A stretch of DNA of 25,381 nucleotides, taken from the NCBI GenBank assembly GCA_964580235.1, contig CAZOJY010000044.1, positions 1-25,381 of the forward strand. Direction: 5' to 3'. The notes under the pieces were generated by a model. That model did no database searches, was not told the origin of the DNA, and was given only the letters and a program-made list of their open reading frames with translations. Below are positions 15,305-22,257 of the stretch, one piece after another (within the stretch, counting starts at the first letter, position 1; every line of letters begins with the position of its first letter). A program made the position numbers and the translations under genes. The DNA is from G020348385 sp964580235 (GTDB lineage: Bacteria; Acidobacteriota; Aminicenantia; Aminicenantales; Aminicenantaceae).

Positions 15305-16353
15305 TAAGCACGAAAAAGCACATACTGATCGTTGATGATGATGAAAGCTCTTCCAAGAGCTTAGCATTGATACTGAGAAAAAAAGGATTTGAAATTGACG
15401 TTGCAGAAACAGGAAAAAAAGCGTTTGAGAGGGCCAGTGAAAGTTTCTTCAATGTGGTGCTTTTAGACATAAAACTTCCTGATATGAAAGGGACTGAGCT
15501 TCTGCCTATGCTGAAAGAATCACATCCCGAGATGGATGCAATTATGGTGACCGGGCATGCGTCGGTGGAAAACGTGGTTCAGGCGATTAACGCTGGGGCA
15601 TCAGGCTATATCACCAAGCCTCTCAACATCGATGAATTGGTACTCCGGTTAAATGAGATCATTGAAAAACAGCGGCTTAAAGATGAAAAAAGCCGGATGG
15701 AGGAACAGCTTAATGATTCGCTCAAAGAAAAGGAGGTTCTGTTAAAAGAAGTTCACCACCGGGTCAAAAACAATCTGCAGATTATTTACGGGATGCTGAA
15801 CCTTCAATTGGCACAGATTAAAAATGAGAATGTTGCCGGAATGCTTAAAGAAACGAAGCACCGCATAAAATCCATGGCCCTGGTTCATGAAAGACTTTAT
15901 CAGTCAAAAGATTTGACCAGGATCGATTTTGGTGATTATGTCCGGAGGCTTTTATACAGCTTGATCCATTCCTATGGGGTGGATTCAGGCAATATCAAAC
16001 AAAAAGTGGACATAAAAAACGTTCTTCTCGATATCAGCACGGCCATTCCCTGCGGTTTGATTATCAATGAACTCGTTTCGAATTCGCTCAAGCACGGCTT
16101 CTCCAATGGTAATGGGGAATATGAGAAAAAATATTCAAAGGGTGAAATTTTTGTCGGCATGACATCTGATAAAAATAATAAACTGACTCTCGTAGTCCGT
16201 GACAACGGAAAAGGCTTCCCAAAGGGATTGGATTTTCGGTCAGCAAAGTCTCTTGGCCTCCAGATAGTCAATACACTGGTCGAACAGCTTGAGGGGAGTA
16301 TCAAGCTTATCAGGAAAGATGGAACATTGTTCAGGATTGAATTCTCCCATTAG
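15301..16353 (+). CDS. Receiver-controlled histidine kinase (REC-HisKA_2)
   Basis: A 350-residue protein starting with GTG, about eight bases after AAAGGAG and overlapping the preceding stop by four bases. The receiver (5-122) has D12-D14, phospho-site D56, T84 and K106. HisKA_2 has KEVHHRVKNNLQ (H152/H153), and HATPase_c has N256, N261, G1 DNGKGF (301-306) and SLGLQIV (317-323). The receiver resembles that of the REC-GGDEF protein at 9194 (LLDIKLPDM-GT, ITKP). The kinase half resembles the end of the 6783-9194 kinase. This gene therefore looks like the receiver of one neighbour joined to the kinase of the other. It would turn a phosphorylation signal into a new kinase signal. Confidence 0.92.
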   Translation: MISTKKHILIVDDDESSSKSLALILRKKGFEIDVAETGKKAFERASESFFNVVLLDIKLPDMKGTELLPMLKESHPEMDAIMVTGHASVENVVQAINAGASGYITKPLNIDELVLRLNEIIEKQRLKDEKSRMEEQLNDSLKEKEVLLKEVHHRVKNNLQIIYGMLNLQLAQIKNENVAGMLKETKHRIKSMALVHERLYQSKDLTRIDFGDYVRRLLYSLIHSYGVDSGNIKQKVDIKNVLLDISTAIPCGLIINELVSNSLKHGFSNGNGEYEKKYSKGEIFVGMTSDKNNKLTLVVRDNGKGFPKGLDFRSAKSLGLQIVNTLVEQLEGSIKLIRKDGTLFRIEFSH

Positions 16354-16431
16354 TGTCTGCGGGCGAATCGAATCCATCCCCAGAAGATAGCCGCGCTCTT
16401 TACAGCCGTCCGGAATAGCAAATAGATAAAA

Positions 16432-18705
16432 ATGGCAAAAGCGAAGATTTTGATTGTCGAAGATGAGAGGATCACCGCCGAAAACATCTGCATGACTTTG
16501 GATGACTTAGGATATGAGACTTGCGGGATAGCCTCGTCGAAAAAGGAGGCAATTGAAAAAACAGCACAAAAAAATCCAGATTTGGTGCTTATGGATATCA
16601 GGCTGCACGGGACGATGGAAGGTATCGGAGCAGCCAACCTTATCCGCTCCCATTTTAGCATTCCTGTCGTGTATTTGACAGCTCATGCGGATGAGAAAAC
16701 CCTAAACCGGGCAAGAATTACAGAACCCTTCGGATATATCCTCAAGCCATTCGACAAGAGAGATCTGCACAGCACGATAGAAATAGCACTCCATAAACAC
16801 GGGATGGAAAAGAAGTTGAGGAGGACTCAGGAGTGGCTGTCTACAACTCTCAAGAACATCCGGGATGCTGTGATTGCCACAGACACCAACGGTTATGTGA
16901 CATACATGAACCTGATGGCAGAAGTCCTGACAGGCTGGAAGAAAGAAGAAGCTTTGGGAGAAAGGTTGAACAAAGTCTTTATGGTCACGGGCAATGATAG
17001 GAATAAAAGACGCAGAAATCCTGTGACAGAAGTCCTGAAAAAAGGAGAAGTTCTCAACTTGAGTGATAATCTCATGTTGAAGAACGGTAATGGGAATAAA
17101 ATTCCTATCATCTTAAATGGCGCTCCTGTCAGCGACGAGCAAGGAAACACTGCAGAAGTCGTGTTTGCTTTCCGCGATATATCTGAGCGGCAGCATATAG
17201 AAGAAGTGCTGGAGCATACAAAAGCAAGCTTTTCCAGTATTGTGGAAAAGAACAACGACGGCATCATTATCGTTGATAGAAATGGAGCGGTTCGATTTAT
17301 CAATCCTGCAGCTGCAGTTTTTTTTGGTAAAAACAAAAAGAGATATATCGGGAAAAAATTCCGTTTTCAAGTCGCGAAAGTAAAATCGGGAGAAATAGAG
17401 ATTGTCCGCCTGAATGGAAAACCTGGAGTGGGAGAAATGCATGTGGTGGAAACAGAATGGGAGCGTAAGCCGGGCTATCTCGTCTCCATACGGGATATTA
17501 CCGATCGAAAGCGCTTGTTCGAAGAGCTTGAAAAGGCCCACCAACAGCAAATACAAACCAGGGACCAATTCCTCTCCCACATCTCCCATGAGCTTCGAAC
17601 GCCGCTGAGCGCAATTCACCAATTTGTCACCATCCTTTTGGATGGTTTGGATGGTGATATAAACCCCACGCAAAAGGAGGACCTGGAAATCATTTTGAAG
17701 AATGCAAACCAGCTTAACCTGATGATACGGGATCTTTTGGACGTCACTCGTGCCATAACAGGCAGACTGACTATCAATCCGCTGCCCCTGTCAATCTCGG
17801 AGACAACTTCCTGGATTATAAACTCTTTTAGAAGAAGAGCTGCGGCCAAAGGAATATTGCTCTATTCTGACATACAAAATGAGCTCCCTCCGGTTTATTC
17901 AGACCCGGTCCGAATCAGGCAGGTCCTGAACAATCTGATCGATAATGCTATTAAATTTACACCTGAAAATGAGACGATTGCTGTCAGAGCTTCTCTCTTT
18001 CACAAGGATCATGACTTCATCTGCGTGGAGGTGATGGATACAGGCTGCGGTATTGATCCTGACGAGAAGGCCAAAATTTTTAAATATCTCTACCAGTCAA
18101 AATATGAATCTGCTGCGAAGCGTAAAGGACTGGGACTCGGGCTTTTTATCTGCCGGGAGATCGTTTTTCGCCATGGCGGTGAAATATGGGTGGAAAGCAA
18201 ACCAGGAAAGGGAAGCAGCTTTTATTTCACGCTGCCTGTATTTTCGCTTTTGAGGCTTCTTAGTCCTCTCCTGACCTCTGAAAGTCGGCGAAGAGGATAC
18301 TTATCAGTTTTTACAGTCAAAATAGTTCCACCAGACAAACCTTTTCTGCCAAAGATATGGGAGAACATAATCCAGGTAACGCAGGACGTCCTCCAAAATT
18401 CCCTGTTTCCGGATTTGGATGTGCTCTTGCCTACGGCAAATTTTCCGGGATTGAGCGGAAGCTTTTTTTTAGCGGCCAACAGGAGCAAAAGGGAAGCTGA
18501 GAGGATGATAAAACGAATAAAAAAACAGTTGGAGCTCTGCGATATTCTTCAGAACTCTGGTGTCGAGCTTTCTATCAGCATTTCCAAAATCAATATTTCC
18601 GGGGAAGACGTCGCGACAACATTGGATCAAATCGTAAAAAAAGTGAAAAAAAAGATGGAGAGGGCCGGGGAGAGTAGTTATTTGCAGCGGGGAGAATTGA
18701 GATAA
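16432..18705 (+). CDS. Hybrid REC-PAS-PAS histidine kinase with unusual C-terminal domain
   Basis: A 757-residue protein. The receiver (3-122) has E10-D11, phospho-site D55, T83 and K105. PAS 1 lies at about 135-255 and PAS 2 at about 262-358. HisKA has H386 in SHISHELRTPLS, and HATPase_c has N500-N505, G1 DTGCGI (536-541) and G2 GLGLGL (566-571). After the usual FYFTLPV ending, about 150 more residues follow (603-757). Their pattern (LSVFTVKI, a long helix, a strand pair, SGSFFLAANRSKREAERMIKRI, VELSISISKI) looks like a GGDEF-type nucleotide-cyclase fold without a GGDEF signature. It is probably a non-catalytic or nucleotide-sensing module, but this is inference from pattern only. Confidence 0.9.
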   Translation: MAKAKILIVEDERITAENICMTLDDLGYETCGIASSKKEAIEKTAQKNPDLVLMDIRLHGTMEGIGAANLIRSHFSIPVVYLTAHADEKTLNRARITEPFGYILKPFDKRDLHSTIEIALHKHGMEKKLRRTQEWLSTTLKNIRDAVIATDTNGYVTYMNLMAEVLTGWKKEEALGERLNKVFMVTGNDRNKRRRNPVTEVLKKGEVLNLSDNLMLKNGNGNKIPIILNGAPVSDEQGNTAEVVFAFRDISERQHIEEVLEHTKASFSSIVEKNNDGIIIVDRNGAVRFINPAAAVFFGKNKKRYIGKKFRFQVAKVKSGEIEIVRLNGKPGVGEMHVVETEWERKPGYLVSIRDITDRKRLFEELEKAHQQQIQTRDQFLSHISHELRTPLSAIHQFVTILLDGLDGDINPTQKEDLEIILKNANQLNLMIRDLLDVTRAITGRLTINPLPLSISETTSWIINSFRRRAAAKGILLYSDIQNELPPVYSDPVRIRQVLNNLIDNAIKFTPENETIAVRASLFHKDHDFICVEVMDTGCGIDPDEKAKIFKYLYQSKYESAAKRKGLGLGLFICREIVFRHGGEIWVESKPGKGSSFYFTLPVFSLLRLLSPLLTSESRRRGYLSVFTVKIVPPDKPFLPKIWENIIQVTQDVLQNSLFPDLDVLLPTANFPGLSGSFFLAANRSKREAERMIKRIKKQLELCDILQNSGVELSISISKINISGEDVATTLDQIVKKVKKKMERAGESSYLQRGELR

Positions 18706-18748
18706 ACAAGAAAGAGGGATTTTAGAAAATTTCCTCAACGCAATAGAG

Positions 18749-19759
18749 ATGAGAAATTGGCTGCAAGAGAGAGAAAATTGGGTAGTTAGAGTTCTCAGAT
18801 GCGTAAGTGACGCAGTGATAGCGACGGATCAAAGTGAGCTGATCACATTCATGAATCCTGTGGCAGAGGATTTAACTGGATTGCTGTTTAAGGATGTTAT
18901 GGGAAAAGGGCTGAAGGATTTGCTTTGTTTTAAAGATGAGAAAGATGTTGCGGTTGATAATGAAGATTCGATTGTAAAAAGAACAGATGAGGCTTCAGTC
19001 ATGCTTTCAAAACAGGCGCTGCTCCTTAATAAAAATAAGCAGAAAGTTCCAGTTTATTATGGCAGTACTTCCGTCAGAGATAATGAGGAGAATGTTATCG
19101 GGAAAGTTTTGGTTATACGGGATATTGCTGCAGAGAGGAGAGTTAAAAATGGCGTTGATAAAAGAATAAAAGACTTAAGAAAAGTCGTAGAAGGAACGAT
19201 TGAAGCGGTTTCTCTTGTGGTTGAAACTCGAGACTCGTATACAGCAGGACATCAAAAGCGCGTGGCCCGTTTGGCCTGCTTTATTGCAGGAGAGATGGGG
19301 CTTTCTGAGACGCAAGAAAACACTGTTCTTGTAGCAGGGGCTCTTCATGATATCGGGAAAATATTTTTACCGAATGAAATTCTAAACAAAACCGGCGAAC
19401 TGACTGGGAATGAATATTCAACCATAATGAATCATCCCCAGGTGGGATATGACATCCTGAAGGAGATCGAATTTCCCTGGCCAATTGCACGGATCGTGCT
19501 TCAGCATCATGAGAGGATGGATGGCTCTGGATATCCTTATGGGCTAGAGGGAGATGAGATTATGTTAGAAGCAAAGATTTTAGGGGTGGCAGATGTTGTC
19601 GAGGCTATGTCTTATGAACGGCCCCATAGGCAAGCCCTTGGAGTAGATAAGGCTCTGACAGAAATTTCGAAGGAAAATAGGCTTGCGTATGATGATGAGG
19701 CTGTCGAGGCCTGTCTGAGGCTCTTTAAAGAAAAGGGGTATACGTTTGAGTGGCAATAG
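18749..19759 (+). CDS. PAS-HD-GYP c-di-GMP phosphodiesterase
   Basis: A 336-residue protein with an N-terminal PAS domain (about 8-130, ending VLVIRDIAAERR), a short coiled coil and an HD-GYP domain (about 145-335). The metal ligands and signature are all visible: H168 (AGHQKRV), HDIGK (200-204), H229 (NHP), HHER (253-256), DGSGYP (258-263) and D281 (VADVVEAM). HD-GYP enzymes cut c-di-GMP to pGpG or GMP. The PAS domain replaces the receiver more often found on HD-GYP proteins, so it is likely controlled by a ligand or partner rather than by phosphorylation. It opposes the REC-GGDEF enzyme in the same cluster. The ribosome site is weak (TAGAG). Confidence 0.93.
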   Translation: MRNWLQERENWVVRVLRCVSDAVIATDQSELITFMNPVAEDLTGLLFKDVMGKGLKDLLCFKDEKDVAVDNEDSIVKRTDEASVMLSKQALLLNKNKQKVPVYYGSTSVRDNEENVIGKVLVIRDIAAERRVKNGVDKRIKDLRKVVEGTIEAVSLVVETRDSYTAGHQKRVARLACFIAGEMGLSETQENTVLVAGALHDIGKIFLPNEILNKTGELTGNEYSTIMNHPQVGYDILKEIEFPWPIARIVLQHHERMDGSGYPYGLEGDEIMLEAKILGVADVVEAMSYERPHRQALGVDKALTEISKENRLAYDDEAVEACLRLFKEKGYTFEWQ

Positions 19760-19771
19760 TGTCATTTTTTG

Positions 19772-19851
19772 GAAATCGAGGACATGAGGAAATCGGGGGA
19801 AATCGGGGACATGTACCGATTTTCTTAAATCGGTGACGTGTCCCCAGATTT
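19772..19851. repeat. REP-like repeat with long imperfect hairpin
   Basis: The word GAAATCGRGG (R = A or G) occurs three times (from 19772, 19789 and 19799), two copies continuing as GGACATG. The last copy opens a long imperfect inverted repeat (19800-19851). Its left arm is AAATCGGGGACATGTACC-GATTT, its loop TCTT and its right arm AAATCGG-TGACGTGTCCCC-A-GATTT. GGGGACA/TGTCCCC hairpins of this type are known as dispersed REP elements mobilised by REP-associated tyrosine transposases. No transposase is present here. It sits between the HD-GYP gene and the receiver array and could also end or stabilise the transcript. Confidence 0.7.
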
Positions 19852-19875
19852 CTGCTGTAACGGAGGTGAGGGAAA

Positions 19876-20268
19876 ATGCGTTTATTTATTGCTGACGATT
19901 CAGAAATGATAAGGACGAATTTGGTGAAAAAGCTATCCGAGATCGAGGGGATTGAGGTGGTCGGAGAGGCAGAGGATTCAAGCGACGCGGTGGCGGCTGT
20001 AGAGAGGTTGAAGCCAGATGTGGCAATTCTGGATATCCGGATGCCTAAAGGGGATGGGATTCTTGCTTTGCGGACGATAAAGAGGTGTAAGTTTCCTCCA
20101 AAGGTCATTATGTACACAAACTATCCCTATCCCCAGTACAGGAATATGTGTTTGGCAGCAGGGGCGGATTATTTCTTCGACAAGTCTACCGAGTACAGGG
20201 AACTAAGCGAGGTGCTCAATCAGCTAAAGCAGGAAAAAGCGTCAGGAGAATATAAAAAATGCGATTAA
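19876..20268 (+). CDS. NarL-type receiver-only response regulator, copy 1
   Basis: A 130-residue receiver with D7-D8, phospho-site D53 (VAILDIRMP), switch T81 and K103. The opening MRLFIADDSE and the EGIEVVGEAEDSSDAV segment are typical of NarL/FixJ-group receivers, but the DNA-binding half is missing. The domain ends at KLKQEKA-type residues with a short hydrophilic tail. A textbook GGAGGTGA precedes the ATG. It overlaps the next gene by ten bases. The overlapping, closely similar gene downstream shows tandem duplication. No kinase in the window is an obvious exclusive partner. Confidence 0.9.
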   Translation: MRLFIADDSEMIRTNLVKKLSEIEGIEVVGEAEDSSDAVAAVERLKPDVAILDIRMPKGDGILALRTIKRCKFPPKVIMYTNYPYPQYRNMCLAAGADYFFDKSTEYRELSEVLNQLKQEKASGEYKKCD

Positions 20269-20621
20269 TCATCGCCGACGACTCAGAGAATATACGCAAA
20301 TGTTTGACTGGTTATCTTTCTGATATCGAGGGAATCGAGATCGTGGGGGAAGCAGGCGATTGGGCTGAGGCTGTTCAAGAGGTAGAGAGGCTGAAGCCAG
20401 ATGTGGCGATTCTGGATATCCAAATGCCTAATGGGAATGGAGTTATGCCGCTGCAGGCTATGAAGAGCGGTGAATTCCCTCCTAAAGTCATAATGTTCAC
20501 GAACTGTGCTTATCCAGAGTACAGGAAAATGTACACAGCTGCAGGCGCGGATTACTTTTTCGAAAAATGCAGCGAATATGATGAACTTACCGAAGTGCTT
20601 GAAAAATTGTCAAAGAAATGA
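20259..20621 (+). CDS. NarL-type receiver-only response regulator, copy 2
   Basis: A 120-residue receiver and a close paralogue of the 19876 gene, sharing MRL-IADDSE, EGIE-VGEA, VERLKPDVAILDI, FPPKVIM-TN and AAGADYFF. Catalytic residues D7-D8, D53, T81 and K103 are all kept. CAGGAG lies about nine bases before the ATG, inside the end of copy 1. Its stop overlaps the next start (ATGA). Conserved active sites in both copies argue that both are functional, perhaps receiving phosphate from different kinases. Confidence 0.9.
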   Translation: MRLIIADDSENIRKCLTGYLSDIEGIEIVGEAGDWAEAVQEVERLKPDVAILDIQMPNGNGVMPLQAMKSGEFPPKVIMFTNCAYPEYRKMYTAAGADYFFEKCSEYDELTEVLEKLSKK

Positions 20622-21118
20622 GACCTGGAATTTGTCGTGAAGTAGACAACGCGCTCAAAAACGTGTGGCTCTCAACCTGGAGTAAGCAGGAGGAACTGGA
20701 GAAAGAGGAAATAACCGGCTCGCTTAAAGAAATTAGAAAGTGGATTCTGCTTATCGATGATAATGAGTCTCTCGGATGTTTATTAAGAAGAAAGTTGAAG
20801 GGTTATGGCTATGGAGTGATATCTGTTGCAGATGAGCTTAGTATGGTGAGGCGTGCCTTCAAAGAAGCCCCGGATTTGATTCTCCTGGATATGGAACTTT
20901 CTTTAGGTAACGGCGCAACTATTTATAAAAATTTGAAGAAATCCCGGAAAGAAATCTTGATTCCTATTTTGCCTATGTCTTTTCGTTTATCGCCAAAGAA
21001 GCTAAAGAAAAAAGCGGCCCGACTAGGAGCCAAAGACTGGATTGCCAAGCCCTTCGAGCTTGAGGACCTCGTTTCCAAAATTAAGAAAATCCTTGGTGAG
21101 AGGCAGCGGGGGAGGTAA
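20618..21118 (+). CDS. Receiver-only response regulator with N-terminal extension
   Basis: A 166-residue protein. About 40 hydrophilic residues of unknown role precede a receiver (about 41-162) with D47-D48, phospho-site D91 (LILLDMEL) and K144 (IAKPFE). The usual switch Thr/Ser region reads ILPMSF, so the residue at the threonine position is M120 or S121. The expected MP after the phospho-aspartate is changed to LS. It is less like the two preceding receivers than they are like each other. The ATGA overlap couples it to copy 2. It may be phosphorylated inefficiently or work as a contact protein (inference). Confidence 0.85.
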   Translation: MRPGICREVDNALKNVWLSTWSKQEELEKEEITGSLKEIRKWILLIDDNESLGCLLRRKLKGYGYGVISVADELSMVRRAFKEAPDLILLDMELSLGNGATIYKNLKKSRKEILIPILPMSFRLSPKKLKKKAARLGAKDWIAKPFELEDLVSKIKKILGERQRGR

Positions 21119-21124
21119 CAAAAC

Positions 21125-21178
21125 ATGCGTTTAATTATTGCTGACGATTCAGCAGTTGTTTGGTTGAATCGAGAATAA
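21125..21178 (+). pseudogene. Truncated start of a third NarL-type receiver gene
   Basis: After GGGGAGGT, an ATG opens 17 codons, MRLIIADDSAVVWLNRE, then TAA. The first nine residues match the receiver starts at 19876 and 20259. At the DNA level 28 of the first 30 bases equal the 19876 gene, so it is a broken copy rather than a coincidence. The receiver similarity stops after codon 9, exactly where the sugar-biosynthesis region begins. I read it as the edge of a duplication or insertion. Confidence 0.75.
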
Positions 21179-21198
21179 GCAGTGGCTCAGGAGATAGT

Positions 21199-22239
21199 AT
21201 GTTAAATGACAAAGTAATATTAGTTACGGGCGGTACAGGGTCTTTTGGCAAAAAATTTATTCAGATTGTCCTCGAAAACTATAAGCCGAAAAAGCTTATT
21301 GTTTTTAGCCGGGATGAACTCAAGCAGTTTGAGATGTCTCAGCGATGGAGTGAAAATGAATATCCGTGCATCAGATATTTTCTTGGTGACGTAAGAGATA
21401 AGAACAGGCTGATGCGCGCTTTTCAGGATGTTGATTATATCATACATGCAGCGGCATTAAAGCAAGTTCCTGCTGCTGAATATAATCCTACAGAATTTAT
21501 AAAAACAAATATCATGGGTGCAATGAATATCATTGATGCGGCGTTGTATAATAACGTTAAAAAAGTCATTGCCCTATCTACGGATAAAGCATGCAATCCT
21601 GTAAATTTGTATGGAGCAACAAAATTATGTTCGGATAAGTTATTTATTGCGGCCAATGTTTACCGACAGGTCGACCGGAAAAAGATATTCTCTGTGGTGC
21701 GGTATGGCAATGTTGTGGGAAGCCGAGGTTCTGTTGTGCCTTTCTTTAAGGAGCGAGTCAAAACAGGAGTTCTCCCCATCACTCATCCTTCTATGACTCG
21801 GTTTTGGATCACTCTCGATCAGGCTGTTTATATTGTGCTCAAAGCCTTAAAATTGGCAAAGGGCGGAGAGATTTTCGTTCCTAAAATTCCTTCCATGAAG
21901 GTCACAGACCTGGCAAGAGCCATAGAGCCTAATTGTGCTCAGGAGATTGTTGGGATTCGCCCGGGTGAGAAAATCCACGAGACTTTGATTGGAAAGGATG
22001 AAGGACATTGTGCCATTGAATTTGATGGGTTCTATATCATAAGGCCAAATCATTCGGATGAGTGGATAGATTCATGTATTAAGGATGGAGGGCATCCATG
22101 TCCAGAAGGCTTTAGTTATACATCGAATAATAATCCCGATAATATAAGTGTTAAGGAGCTTTGTGTAATTCTCGAAAAAATCGCTGAGGATTACAGCATT
22201 GAGAAATCCCGATGGTCTATGAAAGGTGTGCCAAAGTAG
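21199..22239 (+). CDS. pseB: UDP-GlcNAc 4,6-dehydratase (inverting), PseB-like
   Basis: The start is ATG 21199, five bases after AGGAG. A frame from 21160 adds residues before the natural MLNDKVILVTGG start. The 346-residue SDR enzyme has the NAD(P) motif GGTGSFG (11-17), STDKA with D129-K130 and the catalytic YGATK (Y138, K142). The FSRDELKQFEM and DVRDKNRL segments mark the FlaA1/PseB group. It should convert UDP-GlcNAc to the 4-keto-6-deoxy L-arabino sugar, the first step to pseudaminic acid. Related CapD-type enzymes start other 6-deoxy amino sugars, so the end product is not fixed by this gene alone. The PseC-like gene 18 bases downstream supports the pathway. Confidence 0.9.
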   Translation: MLNDKVILVTGGTGSFGKKFIQIVLENYKPKKLIVFSRDELKQFEMSQRWSENEYPCIRYFLGDVRDKNRLMRAFQDVDYIIHAAALKQVPAAEYNPTEFIKTNIMGAMNIIDAALYNNVKKVIALSTDKACNPVNLYGATKLCSDKLFIAANVYRQVDRKKIFSVVRYGNVVGSRGSVVPFFKERVKTGVLPITHPSMTRFWITLDQAVYIVLKALKLAKGGEIFVPKIPSMKVTDLARAIEPNCAQEIVGIRPGEKIHETLIGKDEGHCAIEFDGFYIIRPNHSDEWIDSCIKDGGHPCPEGFSYTSNNNPDNISVKELCVILEKIAEDYSIEKSRWSMKGVPK

Positions 22240-22257
22240 GGATAGGATAAACAGACC

